Assembly: GCA_040769125.1 (NCBI GenBank)
Contig: JAXGLO010000001.1
Span: forward strand, 124,001 to 188,000
Origin: CAIXSE01 sp040769125
GTDB taxonomy: Bacteria > Actinomycetota > Thermoleophilia > UBA2241
Length of the DNA: 64,000 nucleotides
Reading direction: 5' to 3'
The notes beneath the pieces are model-generated. The model did not search any database, was not told the DNA's origin, and worked only from the letters and a program-made list of their open reading frames with translations. Positions 52,056-60,178 of the stretch are shown here, piece after piece (the first letter of the stretch is position 1; each line of letters opens with the position of its first letter). Made by a program: the position numbers and the translations under genes.

Positions 52056-53159
52056 TCAGCCGCCTGCGGCGCCGCCCTTGGGCGAGCCACCTTTCTTGCC
52101 GGGCGATGTCCCAGACTTGCGCTTGCCCGTCCCCGGCGGCGCGCCGGACTTGCGCTGACCCTTCCCTGGCGGCGCACCGGACTTGCGCTGGCCCTTCCCC
52201 GGCGGCGCACCGGACTTGCGCTGGCCCTTCCCCGGCGGCGCGCTCGACTTGCGCTGGCCCTTCCCCGGCGGCGCGCCGGACTTGCGCTGACCCTTCCCCG
52301 GCTGTCGGCCTGAGCTGCCCGCGCCCGGCTTGCCCCGCCGCGCGGAAGTCGCCCCGGCCGACGTAGCTGCGTTCTTCCCGGCAGCGCCTTCGCGTGCGTC
52401 ACGCTGTTCCTGGGCGGCCGCCAAAACCGCCATGAATCGGCTCCGCTTGGCGGGCCGGGCGGCCAGAGCGGCGGCGTCTACAGGCTTCATGACCTTACGG
52501 ATGATGAGCTGCTGGCCGATCGTCCACAGGTTGGTGGTGACCCAGTAGACGAAGAGGCCGGCAGGGAACTTGTAGAGAAACAGGACGAACATGATGGGCA
52601 TCGCCCGCATCAACATCTTCTGCGACTTCTCGGTAGCGGCCGTGAGCATGAGCTCGGTCGAGATGAGCTGCGAGACGACGTAGATGATGAGCAGGATGTA
52701 GTACGGGTCCGGATCGCCGAGCTTGGGGATCCACAGGAAGCTCGCGTTCGCCAAGGCGGCGGTCGTCGCCTTGTCCAGGTAATCCGTACCTCTGATCGCA
52801 TAGTAGAGGCTGAGAAAGACGGGCAGCTGCAGGAGGATCGGCAGGCACGAGGCCATGGGGTTGATGCGATGCTCCTGGTAGAGCTTCATCGTCTCGGCCT
52901 GCAGCTTCGCACGATCGTTCTTGTACTTCTTCTGCAGAGCCCTGAGCTTGGGCTGGATCGCCTGCAGCGCCTGCGAGGAGCTGAACTGGCGCCACGTCAG
53001 TGGGAAGAGAATGAGGCGAACGACGATCGTGAGGCCGATGATCGCCAGACCCCACGACCACTCCGGGCCGAGACCCAGACCCGCGAGCGCGTCGTTGAGC
53101 GACACGAGCACCCAGTGCAGCAGCTGGACGAGCTGCTTGAAGAGCGGGAGGCTAGACAC
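52056..53159 (-). CDS. yidC: Membrane protein insertase YidC with a repeat tail
   Basis: Inserts membrane proteins alone or with SecYEG. The 367 residues show the single-domain (Gram-positive) type, with an N-terminal helix near 33-60, the LTWRQFSSSQALQAIQPK groove segment, MASCLPILLQLPVFLSLYYAI, FVLFLYKFPAGLFVYWVTTNLWTIGQQ, and conserved Arg in IVVRLILFPL. The last ~130 residues are basic and low in complexity. They include six 11-residue units (PGKGQRKSGAP and variants, residues 287-352), a likely ribosome-binding tail of unusual length. The GTG start overlaps the yidD stop by 8 bases. Confidence 0.94.
   Translation of the reverse strand: MSSLPLFKQLVQLLHWVLVSLNDALAGLGLGPEWSWGLAIIGLTIVVRLILFPLTWRQFSSSQALQAIQPKLRALQKKYKNDRAKLQAETMKLYQEHRINPMASCLPILLQLPVFLSLYYAIRGTDYLDKATTAALANASFLWIPKLGDPDPYYILLIIYVVSQLISTELMLTAATEKSQKMLMRAMPIMFVLFLYKFPAGLFVYWVTTNLWTIGQQLIIRKVMKPVDAAALAARPAKRSRFMAVLAAAQEQRDAREGAAGKNAATSAGATSARRGKPGAGSSGRQPGKGQRKSGAPPGKGQRKSSAPPGKGQRKSGAPPGKGQRKSGAPPGKGQRKSGAPPGTGKRKSGTSPGKKGGSPKGGAAGG
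52104..52301 (-). repeat. Six 33-bp repeats coding the YidC tail
   Basis: Tandem 33-base units code PGKGQRKSGAP; five are almost identical and the sixth is diverged (PGTGKRKSGTS). The high identity at DNA level suggests recent expansion. Confidence 0.88.
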
Positions 53160-53418
53160 GGGCGCTCATTTCGTGGCTGGGCCCGCGGTCTCCACGCGAC
53201 GGGACCGGATCGTAGCCGCCGTAGCTGAACGGATTGCAGCGCAGCAGACGCCAGCCTGCGAGCAGAGACCCGCGCACGACACCGTGCTCACACAACGCAC
53301 CGATGGCGTAGTTGGAGCATGACGGGTAGTACTTGCAGCGCTCCCCCAGCAATGGTGAGATCGAGTACTGGTAGATTCTGATGAGGCCGACCAGCGCGAC
53401 GCCGACGATACGGCTCAC
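53152..53418 (-). CDS. yidD: Membrane protein insertion efficiency factor YidD
   Basis: A small protein thought to help YidC. The 88 residues have the family signature with cysteines: LIRIYQYSISPLLGERCKYYPSCSNYAIGALCEHG, then GWRLLRCNPFSYGGYDPVP. It is an amphipathic helix followed by a conserved core. The start overlaps the rnpA stop by 4 bases and the end overlaps yidC, giving a tight operon. Confidence 0.95.
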   Translation of the reverse strand: MSRIVGVALVGLIRIYQYSISPLLGERCKYYPSCSNYAIGALCEHGVVRGSLLAGWRLLRCNPFSYGGYDPVPSRGDRGPSHEMSARV

Positions 53419-53801
53419 GTAGCGCCCTCCTTCTTGAGGGCTCCGGCGCGGCCCAGCAGCTCGCGCACCGCCGCGCCGACCGCACCCTTCTCGCCGGCGC
53501 TCTCGCGCTCGATGAGATCGAGCAGTTTCGGGCGTGCGATCAGCACGACATCATACTCCTCAGCCAGTTGCTCCGCGCACTCCTGAAACGCCTCGCGAAG
53601 CAAACGCTTGACACGGTTACGGACGGCAGCGCCGCCGAGCTTCTTCGAAACCGAAAGCCCCAGCCTGGGACCGCCCTCTCCGGACTCGAGCGGGCGCTCG
53701 AACGTGTACAGCACGAGGAAGCGAGAGGCGGTCGAACTGCCCTGCCGGTAGATTCGCGTGAAGTCGGAGGAACGCGAGAGCCGGAATCGCTTGGCGGGCA
53801 T
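53415..53801 (-). CDS. rnpA: Ribonuclease P protein component
   Basis: The protein subunit of RNase P, which trims tRNA 5' ends. The 128 residues contain RFRLSRSSDFTRIYRQG at the N-terminus, RLGLSVSKKLGGAAVRNRVKR (with the RNR motif, about 47-66), LLREAFQ, and YDVVLIARPK. It is slightly longer than usual at the C-terminus. It lies between rpmH and yidD, the conserved order. Confidence 0.94.
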   Translation of the reverse strand: MPAKRFRLSRSSDFTRIYRQGSSTASRFLVLYTFERPLESGEGGPRLGLSVSKKLGGAAVRNRVKRLLREAFQECAEQLAEEYDVVLIARPKLLDLIERESAGEKGAVGAAVRELLGRAGALKKEGAT

Positions 53802-53813
53802 CAGGCCTGAGCT

Positions 53814-53948
53814 CTAGGCGGAGAGGCGCTTGCGCCCCTTCTGCCGCCGCTTCTTGATGATCAGCCGGCCCGCGCGCGTGCTCATGCGCTTGCGAAAACC
53901 ATGGGTCTTGCTGCGCTTGCGGGTGTTCGGTTGATAGGTCCTCTTCAC
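53814..53948 (-). CDS. rpmH: 50S ribosomal protein L34
   Basis: A 44-residue basic ribosomal protein: KRTYQPNTRKRSKTHGFRKRM, then STRAGRLIIKKRRQKGRKRLSA. It is the full canonical sequence. The GTG start at 53948 follows GCGAGGACGCT. The frame stays open further upstream, but L34 never extends there. A promoter with good -35 and -10 elements lies upstream. The adjacent divergent gene is not dnaA. Confidence 0.96.
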   Translation of the reverse strand: MKRTYQPNTRKRSKTHGFRKRMSTRAGRLIIKKRRQKGRKRLSA

Positions 53949-53984
53949 AGCGTCCTCGCTAGATCGTCGATACTCAGAAGGTGC

Positions 53985-54014
53985 AGTATAGCCAAGCGCT
54001 CGAGAGCGGGTCAA
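53985..54014 (-). promoter_or_regulatory. Sigma-70-type promoter of rpmH-rnpA-yidD-yidC
   Basis: On the minus strand, a TTGACC -35 (54009-54014) and a TATACT -10 (53985-53990) are separated by 18 bases, followed by rpmH. It is the best -35/-10 pair seen in the window. Confidence 0.7.
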
Positions 54015-54088
54015 TTTCGAGCAGGCGCCTCGCCCGGGCCGAGCGAGAGCGGGACTCAGCGAAGGTGACGGTCGTGCTGATAGCATCA

Positions 54089-54910
54089 ATGAAAGGCGAT
54101 CAGCCACAAAGAATAACGATGCTTCTCCAGGGCTCGATCCACAGATTCAGTCTCGCCAGCGTGCTGCAGCTCCTCGCCCAGCACGAGGCTACCGGTGTGC
54201 TTGAGGTTCGCGACTTCGAGGAGTACGGCTTCGTCTACCTGGTGGAGGGCCGTGTCGAGGCCATCTCCCTGCCCATCACCGACGAGAAGCTCGGCACACG
54301 GCTGGTGAAGGCGGGATGCCTCACCGATCAGCAGCTCGCCGAAGCGCTCATGGAGGACACGGGGCTCTCTCGTGAGCAGCGCAAGCTCAAGCCGCTGGGT
54401 CAGCGACTCATCGAACAGGGCTTCACCAGTGAAGCGAAGGTGCGCGAGGTCATGGCGCAGCAGACGCACGACCAGGTGTTCGAGCTGGCGCACTGGCGGA
54501 ACGGGGTCTTCCTTTACGACGAACCGGAGCGGATGCCCCAGTTCAAGATCGCGATCCAAGGCGACGTGCAGTCGCTCCTCCTCGACGCCTGCCGCCGGAT
54601 CGACGAGGGCGAGCGCGCGCGCAAGTCGGCTAACTCCGTGGACAACGAGGTCTGCTACGCCTGCCCGCTCGCTGACGAGTGCACGGACACCATCCGACGG
54701 CGCCACCTGAAACAGGACATCTGCCTGTGGCGAGAGATGGCCGCAGTCGTCGTCGACGACGACCACGGCCAGCGAGACGCCCGGGAGCTGTACCGCCACC
54801 GAAACGAGGACGCCAAGAACCTCCTCGAGGCATCGCTCGACTCGACATGGCTCGCTCCGGAGAGCAAGGAGCCTGAGCCACGCGCGCCGGAGGAGGCTGC
54901 GGAACAGTGA
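54089..54910 (+). CDS. PATAN (DUF4388) protein with Cys cluster
   Basis: 273 residues. The N-terminal PATAN/DUF4388 domain (about 8-130: LLQGSIHRFSLASVLQLLAQHEATGVLEV, FVYLVEGRVEAI, LGTRLVKAGCLTDQQL, RLIEQGFTSEAKVREVM) is a gliding/signalling-type module. A second region (about 135-195) reads VFELAHWRNGVFLYDEPE. A C-terminal cluster, CYACPLADECTDTIRRRHLKQDIC, has four Cys (CxxC, C and C), possibly metal-binding. The start is uncertain: ATG 54089 or 54119. It is divergent from rpmH and convergent with rlmN. The function is unknown. Confidence 0.72.
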   Translation: MKGDQPQRITMLLQGSIHRFSLASVLQLLAQHEATGVLEVRDFEEYGFVYLVEGRVEAISLPITDEKLGTRLVKAGCLTDQQLAEALMEDTGLSREQRKLKPLGQRLIEQGFTSEAKVREVMAQQTHDQVFELAHWRNGVFLYDEPERMPQFKIAIQGDVQSLLLDACRRIDEGERARKSANSVDNEVCYACPLADECTDTIRRRHLKQDICLWREMAAVVVDDDHGQRDARELYRHRNEDAKNLLEASLDSTWLAPESKEPEPRAPEEAAEQ

Positions 54911-54941
54911 GCGGTCGCTGCGCGGCCGCCGAAGCCGGACC

Positions 54942-55994
54942 TCAGGAAGCCGGCTTACCCCGCGCGCTGCGCAACGCCAGTTGACCGCAGGCCGCCTCGA
55001 TCTCCCCGCCCAGCGAACGGCGCACCGTGCAGCTCACGCCGGCGGCCCGGAGACGCTCGCGGAACGACGCGACCTCGGCCGCCGTGGGGCAGCGGAAGTC
55101 GGCGCTGGTGTCATTGTACGGGATCAGATTCACATGATAGAGCGGCGACCTCAGCCGCCGGGCAAGCTCACGAACCTGCTCGTCGCCGTCGTTGACGCCG
55201 GGCAGAAGCACATACTCGATCATGACCCGGCGGCCCTTCTTCTTCGCGTAGCGGTCGCACGCCGTGAGCAGCACCGCCAGAGGATACGTCCGATTGAGCG
55301 GCACCAGCCGATCCCGCAGCTCGTCCGTAGCCGCGTGCAGGCTCACGGCCAGGTTGAACTGCTCGGGCTCGTCGGCGAAGCGCTCGATGCCGGGAACAAC
55401 GCCGGCCGTCGACACCGAGACGGCCCGCGCGCCCAGGGCGAAGCCCTCGGGGTCATTGAGCAGCCGGCAGGCATGCAGAGTCTCATCGTAGTTATGGAAC
55501 GGCTCGCCCATGCCCATGACGACGACGTTGGTCACGCGCCGGTCGACGCCGCGCATCAGACGAGCGAAGTGCAGCACCTGGTCGACCATCTCCTCCGCGG
55601 AGAGGCTCCGACGCAGGCCGAGCTGCCCCGAGGCGCAGAACGCGCAGCGCACGGCGCACCCTACCTGCGACGACACGCAGACCGTCGCGCGGGACCGGGA
55701 GAGCATGAGAACGGCCTCTACAGGGCTGCCGTCGGCGGCCGAGAAGAGCGTTTTGCAGCTGGCCCCGCGCGGCGCCTCGCGCGTGGCCACCTCCGTGAGC
55801 GAGCGCACCGCCAGCCGCTTCGCCAGCTCCCCGCGCAGACCAGCCGGAAGGCTCGTCATCTCCGAGAAGTCGGTGACCAAGCCACGCGTGACGGCCTGGT
55901 AGATCTGGCCGACTCGATATCGAGGCTCACCCAGATCCTCTACGGTGGCGGCGATGACGGATGGGTCGATCACCTCGCCATTGTACCGTCGCAT
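54942..55994 (-). CDS. rlmN: 23S rRNA/tRNA adenine C2-methyltransferase RlmN
   Basis: A radical-SAM enzyme that methylates A2503 of 23S rRNA and A37 of some tRNAs. The 350 residues carry the CxxxCxxC cluster (CAVRCAFCASG), GMGEPFHNYDETL, VSVSTAGVVPGIERF, NLAVSLHAATDELRDRLVP and a C-terminal Cys in EIEAACGQL, which is the methyl-carrying residue. The start chosen is ATG 55994 (MRRYNGE); the upstream frame resembles random hydrophobic sequence. It is divergent from the membrane protein at 56093. Confidence 0.95.
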   Translation of the reverse strand: MRRYNGEVIDPSVIAATVEDLGEPRYRVGQIYQAVTRGLVTDFSEMTSLPAGLRGELAKRLAVRSLTEVATREAPRGASCKTLFSAADGSPVEAVLMLSRSRATVCVSSQVGCAVRCAFCASGQLGLRRSLSAEEMVDQVLHFARLMRGVDRRVTNVVVMGMGEPFHNYDETLHACRLLNDPEGFALGARAVSVSTAGVVPGIERFADEPEQFNLAVSLHAATDELRDRLVPLNRTYPLAVLLTACDRYAKKKGRRVMIEYVLLPGVNDGDEQVRELARRLRSPLYHVNLIPYNDTSADFRCPTAAEVASFRERLRAAGVSCTVRRSLGGEIEAACGQLALRSARGKPAS

Positions 55995-56092
55995 CGCCAA
56001 GGAATACCCGGCAGGCAACCGAAAAGAGAGGATACACGACAGCAGACACGCAAGCGGCATGAGACTGAGCGACAGCGAGGAGACTGCGCAGC

Positions 56093-56743
56093 ATGAGCAA
56101 CGTACAGTACGTCGCCATCGGAGTGGCCGCACTGCTCGTCGTCGCGCTCATCGTCACGCTCATCGTCACACGCCGCCGCCACACCTGGGAGGGCGAACCC
56201 GTCGACGAGGAGCTCTTCCTCGCCCAGCCCCCCACCGACACGCTCGCGAAGCTGGGCGAGCCAGAGCGACCGGTGGAGGACGTGACCCTCGACCCGGCAA
56301 TCGAGCGGGAAGCGCACCTCCGCACCGATATCGGGGCCACCCCGGCGACGGTCTGGCCGCCAACCGGGCAGGCGCCTGTTCATCCGGCGGAAGACGACCT
56401 CCCGGCGGCCACAGCAGCGTCCACACCGACCGCCGAGAGTGAGTTCGCCAGCTCGACGGAGGCGCAGCAGCCCGGCTCCGGCAACAGGATGGTGCCGCTT
56501 TCCAGCATCATCGCCACCGCCAGCAATAAGATGGTCGACCTCGGAGACCCCGATGTCCGGCGCATGCTGACCGACCTCGTGAAGCTCGCGGTCGACCAGG
56601 CAACGACCTTCAGCGCAGAAGGCCGCACCCTCGACGCCGTGCTGCAGCTCACCGAGGCGGAGAAGATCTCGCGGGCTCTCGGCATGGAGGGGCCAGCCGA
56701 GCGTATCCACGAGATGCTCGAGGAGCTCCGCACGCATCTCTGA
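56093..56743 (+). CDS. Hypothetical membrane-anchored protein
   Basis: 216 residues. An N-terminal transmembrane helix (about 6-26, YVAIGVAALLVVALIVTLIV) is followed by RRR (stop-transfer, so N-out), an acidic Pro-rich middle, and a C-terminal helical region (about 130-215). That region has VPLSSIIATASNKMVDLGDPDVRRMLTDLVKLAVDQA, then ALGMEGPAERIHEMLEELR. No family recognised. It is divergent from rlmN. Confidence 0.6.
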   Translation: MSNVQYVAIGVAALLVVALIVTLIVTRRRHTWEGEPVDEELFLAQPPTDTLAKLGEPERPVEDVTLDPAIEREAHLRTDIGATPATVWPPTGQAPVHPAEDDLPAATAASTPTAESEFASSTEAQQPGSGNRMVPLSSIIATASNKMVDLGDPDVRRMLTDLVKLAVDQATTFSAEGRTLDAVLQLTEAEKISRALGMEGPAERIHEMLEELRTHL

Positions 56744-56802
56744 CGGCGAACGCCGGACTGTGGCGCGCCATCGGCCGCCGATGAGCAGGACGGGAGCACA
56801 GG

Positions 56803-56808
56803 TATACT
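56803..56808 (+). promoter_or_regulatory. Possible -10 of the PAP2 gene
   Basis: TATACT, preceded by GG, lies 44 bases before the GTG at 56852; no -35 is clear. Confidence 0.4.
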
Positions 56809-56851
56809 AGGTGGCGATTGCGATGTCCCCGTATCCGGCTCCCATAATGCC

Positions 56852-57397
56852 GTGCCGTCTTCCTTCTCAGAGAGTCTTGAGCGCCTCGACCGCGACGTTT
56901 CGCGCGTCATCGCCACGCGGCTGCCGCATCCGCGCTGGCTGACCGTGCCGCTCGGCGCCCTCTCGCTCTCCGCCAACTACGGCGTCCTCTGGTACGGCGT
57001 CGCGCTCCTGCCCCTGCTCCTCGGCGAGCCACGACCGCTCGCCAAGGCGCTCTTCGTCGCCGTCCCCGTCACAGCTGTCGAGGCCACGGGGTACCTTGTC
57101 AAGCAGCTCGTCGCCCGGCAGCGCCCACCCGTCGCCGACCCGCAGCAGCCGCGGCAGATACCTCTGCCGCGCAGCAAGTCGTTTCCGTCATCACACGCCA
57201 GCATGTCGATGGTGGGCGTCCTCACCGTGAGCGTGCTATACCCCGGGCTCCTTCCAGCCCTCATTGCGCTCGCCGTCACGCTGTGCTGCAGCCGCGTCTA
57301 CCTCGGCGTGCACTACCTCGGTGACGTGCTGGGCGGAGTCCTCTACGGCCTCGCCTTCGGAGCGCTCTGGATATGGCTCGTACCGCTGGGAGCGTGA
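56852..57397 (+). CDS. PAP2-family membrane phosphatase
   Basis: 181 residues of a PAP2-type lipid phosphatase, possibly acting on undecaprenyl pyrophosphate or phosphatidate. It has the three phosphatase segments in order: KQLVARQRPP (C1), SFPSSHASMS (C2, the proton donor His) and SRVYLGVHYLGDVLGG (C3, the nucleophile His). Transmembrane helices lie between them. The GTG start has only a weak ribosome site. The M28-like gene begins 2 bases after its stop. Confidence 0.88.
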   Translation: MPSSFSESLERLDRDVSRVIATRLPHPRWLTVPLGALSLSANYGVLWYGVALLPLLLGEPRPLAKALFVAVPVTAVEATGYLVKQLVARQRPPVADPQQPRQIPLPRSKSFPSSHASMSMVGVLTVSVLYPGLLPALIALAVTLCCSRVYLGVHYLGDVLGGVLYGLAFGALWIWLVPLGA

Positions 57398-57398
57398 G

Positions 57399-58355
57399 AT
57401 GAAGGCGCTGCGCCCCCATGGAACGACGATCGCTATCGCCGCCGCCATTCTCGTGCTTGCGGTCGGGCTGGCGGCGAGCGGGGCCTTCTCAGGCCGAGAC
57501 GGTGAGCCGAACAAGGATGTCAGGCCGTCGGCGGCCATGTCGTCGAGCCCCTACGGGGCGATCGCCCACGTCACCGCCAAAGCCCTGGCCACGTCGATCC
57601 ATCCACGTGCCGCCGACACCTGGGGCGATATCGACGCCCGCTCCTTCGTCTTCGACACCCTCCAGCGCTACGGCTACTACCCCCGCACGCAGGAGTTCAT
57701 CTCGGGATCCGGTGCGAAGCGGGTGCACTCGGCCAACATCGTCGCCGTCAAGGACGGCGACTCAGCCGAGCAGATCGTGGTTGGCGCTCACTACGACTCG
57801 AAAGGCCCCGGCGAGGGCTACACCGACAACGCCACGGGCCTCGGCCTCCTTCTCGAGGCGGCGGCCCGCCTGAAGTCCTGCAGCACGCCCTACACTGTCG
57901 TCTTCGTCGCCCTCGGCGCGGATGAATCCGGCTCTCTCGGCGCCGAGCACTTCGTACGAACCATGGGCGCCGCACAACAACGCGCCACCCTCGGAGTAAT
58001 CGTCCTCAACACGGTCGCCGGCGGCTCGCGGCTGGTCGCTACGAGCCGCAGTGGCACGACCTGGCTGCGTGACGACACGCTCAGCGCAGCGAAGAGCCTC
58101 CGCATCCCCCTCCACACCCCGCTCCACACCCGGAGCCTCGCCGCCGGTGAGGCTCCGTTCGCCGCCGGCCGAACCGCCACGATGACGTTGACCAGCGCGG
58201 GCTGGGCGCCGCTGGGCTCACCGCCACAGCACACGCGCAAGGACTCGGTTGCAATCCTCGAGAAGACCTACCCCGGCAGAGTGAGAAGGCAGCTCGGAAG
58301 CCTCTCCCGCCTGCTCGAAACCATGCTCACCAGCAAACTGGAGAAACACCTGTGA
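57399..58355 (+). CDS. M28-like peptidase homologue with altered metal ligands
   Basis: 318 residues with an N-terminal membrane helix (about 10-31) and an M28 aminopeptidase-like fold after it. The first metal segment VVGAHYDSKG and second GYTDNATGLGLLLEAA are typical. The third should read AEE..L but is GADESGSLGAEHFV, with Asp at the general-base position. The NLDM-type ligand is replaced by VLNTVAGG, though a final HTRKD is kept. Activity is doubtful; it may bind rather than cut. The ATG lies 2 bases after the PAP2 stop, and the stop overlaps ychF by 4 bases. Confidence 0.72.
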   Translation: MKALRPHGTTIAIAAAILVLAVGLAASGAFSGRDGEPNKDVRPSAAMSSSPYGAIAHVTAKALATSIHPRAADTWGDIDARSFVFDTLQRYGYYPRTQEFISGSGAKRVHSANIVAVKDGDSAEQIVVGAHYDSKGPGEGYTDNATGLGLLLEAAARLKSCSTPYTVVFVALGADESGSLGAEHFVRTMGAAQQRATLGVIVLNTVAGGSRLVATSRSGTTWLRDDTLSAAKSLRIPLHTPLHTRSLAAGEAPFAAGRTATMTLTSAGWAPLGSPPQHTRKDSVAILEKTYPGRVRRQLGSLSRLLETMLTSKLEKHL

Positions 58356-59452
58356 AGCTCGGCATCGTCGGCCTGCCCAATGTGGGCAAGACTACCCTCT
58401 TCAACGCCCTGACCCGCGGTCACGCAGCGGCAACCGCGTACGCCTACACCTCAGCTGAGTCCAACGTGGGCGTGGTCGCCATCCCCGACCCCCGTCTCGA
58501 CCTGCTCCACGAGGTACTCGAGACGCCACGGAAGGTCAACGCGACGATGGACGTCGTCGACATCGCCGGCCTCGCCGAGGGCGCGAGCCGCGGCGAGGGC
58601 CTCGGCAACCGCTTCCTCGCCGACATCCGCGGAGTCGACGCGATCGCCCATGTGGTCCGCGTCTTCGACAATGCGGAGGTGGCGCACGTCCGCGACGCAA
58701 CCGACCCCGCCGCCGACGTCGACCTGGTGGAGACGGAGCTCGTCCTCAGCGACCTCGAACTGGTGGAGCGCCGCATCGAGAAGTCGCGCAAAGCGGCGCG
58801 CAGTGGGAACAAGGCCGCGCAACGCGAGCTCCAGGCTCTCAAGAGCCTCGCCGCAGAGCTCGAGCAGGGCCACCTGGCGCGCGCCGTCGAGCGCGCCCCG
58901 GAAGATGCGGCGCTCTTCCGCGAGCTGGCGCTCGTGAGCGACCGGCCGGTGCTCTTCGTCCTCAACACCGACGACGACCAGAGCGCGCAGGACGCCCTGA
59001 AGGCCCACGCCGACTTCGTCGAGTGGGCCCATGCCCGTGGCGATCGCTGCGTAGCCGTAGCCGCCCGCCTCGAAGCGGAGCTGGCCGATCTCGACGAGGA
59101 GGAGGCCGCCGAGTTCCGCGCGGAGCTCGGCGGCGACGAAGCCGGCGCCGTCGACGTCTTCCTGCGCGCGGCCTACGAGGTGCTCGGCTACATCACGTTC
59201 TTCACCGGCGACTTCCGCAGCAGCGAGACCCGCGCCTGGCAGCTCCCGCGCGGATGGACAGCCAAGCAGGCCGCAGGCCGCATCCACTCCGACATCGAGC
59301 AGGGGTTCGTCCGTGCCCAGGTGGTGGACATCGACGACCTCACGTCGCTGAAGTCATTCCACGCCGCGCGCGAGAAGGCACTCCTGCGCACGGAGGGCAA
59401 GGACTACATCGTGCAGGACGGCGACGTGATCAACTTCATGCACACGGCCTGA
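58352..59452 (+). CDS. ychF: Ribosome-binding ATPase YchF (OLA1)
   Basis: A conserved P-loop ATPase that binds ribosomes and acts in stress responses. The 366 residues open KLGIVGLPNVGKTTLFNALT (P-loop; the Asn-Val-Gly-Lys form) and include VDIAGLAEGASRGEGLGNRFLADIR, FVLNTDD (replacing the usual NKxD, as expected for ATP preference), and a C-terminal TGS domain with FTGDFRSSETRAWQLPRGWTA, then AGRIHSDIEQGF. GTG start overlapping the preceding gene's stop (GTGA). Confidence 0.95.
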   Translation: MKLGIVGLPNVGKTTLFNALTRGHAAATAYAYTSAESNVGVVAIPDPRLDLLHEVLETPRKVNATMDVVDIAGLAEGASRGEGLGNRFLADIRGVDAIAHVVRVFDNAEVAHVRDATDPAADVDLVETELVLSDLELVERRIEKSRKAARSGNKAAQRELQALKSLAAELEQGHLARAVERAPEDAALFRELALVSDRPVLFVLNTDDDQSAQDALKAHADFVEWAHARGDRCVAVAARLEAELADLDEEEAAEFRAELGGDEAGAVDVFLRAAYEVLGYITFFTGDFRSSETRAWQLPRGWTAKQAAGRIHSDIEQGFVRAQVVDIDDLTSLKSFHAAREKALLRTEGKDYIVQDGDVINFMHTA

Positions 59453-59607
59453 GCGGCGGCGCGCACGCTGCCCGCCGCCGCCCGCGGAGCTGCCGGCCGA
59501 GGGGCGCGGCGAGAACGCGCTAGTGCGCGTTGCCCGCCGCTCGCGGCCGCCCGCCGCCGCCCGCCGCGCTATTCCGTCATCGGCATGCTACTCCGTTACC
59601 GACCGCG
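59453..59607. other. Low-complexity GCC-rich gap
   Basis: Between ychF and ferritin (convergent) lie runs of GCCGCC and near-copies of CGCTACTCCGT / GCTATTCCGTCATCGGC. There is no gene; it may hold weak hairpins that end both transcripts. Confidence 0.5.
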
Positions 59608-60117
59608 CTACTCCGTCGCCGGCGGCGTGAACACGCGCGCCGCCAGCTCTTTGTCGAGCTGGTAGAGGCCGGCCGGGTGCTCGCCCGCCATGGTGAACTT
59701 CTGCACCATGTCGGCGGCCGTCTCCTCCTCCTCGACCTGCTCGGCGATGAACCACTGCAGGAAGTTGTAGGTGGCGTGGTCCTTGAGCTCCAGGGCCAGC
59801 GATGCCAGCTCGTGGATGCGTGACGTGACGAACTCCTCGTGAGCGAGAGCCTCCTTGAACATCGTGAGGCCGTCAGCCCACTCGCTCTGAGGCTCGGCGA
59901 TCGCGCCCAGGCGCACACGCCCGCCGCGAGCGCTGACGTAGTCGAACATCTTCTCGGCGTGGAAGAGCTCCTCCTTGTACTGCGCCTTCATCCAGTTCTC
60001 GCCGCCGGGCATTCCCAGCTCCGCGAACTGGGCCGCCATGGCGAGGTACAGGTAGCCGGAGTACAGCTCCCAGTTGATCTGTTCGTTGATCGCGTCCTGT
60101 ATCTTGGGGTTCAGCAT
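59608..60117 (-). CDS. ftn: Ferritin (bacterial, FtnA-like)
   Basis: Stores iron and removes reactive Fe(II). The 169 residues follow the Ftn pattern: NEQINWELYSGYLYLAMAAQFAELGMPG (Glu ligand in helix A), KAQYKEELFHAEKMFDYVSARGG (Glu and His ligands in helix B) and FLQWFIAEQVEEEETAADMV (Glu in helices C and D). Length is typical of non-haem ferritin, not bacterioferritin. The start is ATG 60117 after CAAGGAGGACGAG. Confidence 0.93.
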   Translation of the reverse strand: MLNPKIQDAINEQINWELYSGYLYLAMAAQFAELGMPGGENWMKAQYKEELFHAEKMFDYVSARGGRVRLGAIAEPQSEWADGLTMFKEALAHEEFVTSRIHELASLALELKDHATYNFLQWFIAEQVEEEETAADMVQKFTMAGEHPAGLYQLDKELAARVFTPPATE

Positions 60118-60150
60118 CTCTCGTCCTCCTTGAGCGATGGGTCCGCCACG

Positions 60151-60178
60151 GTTCTACCCACGAGCCATAGGGGGTCAA
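60151..60178 (-). promoter_or_regulatory. Possible promoter of the ferritin gene
   Basis: On the minus strand, TTGACC (60173-60178) and TAGAAC (60151-60156) are separated by 16 bases, upstream of the ferritin ATG. The -35 is good, the -10 moderate. Confidence 0.4.

Noticed and set aside
52104..52301. CRISPR-like direct repeats
   Set aside because: The repeats are contiguous and code for the YidC tail.
53949..54088. oriC in the gap upstream of rpmH
   Set aside because: No DnaA-box-like TTATCCACA was found and no dnaA gene is adjacent.
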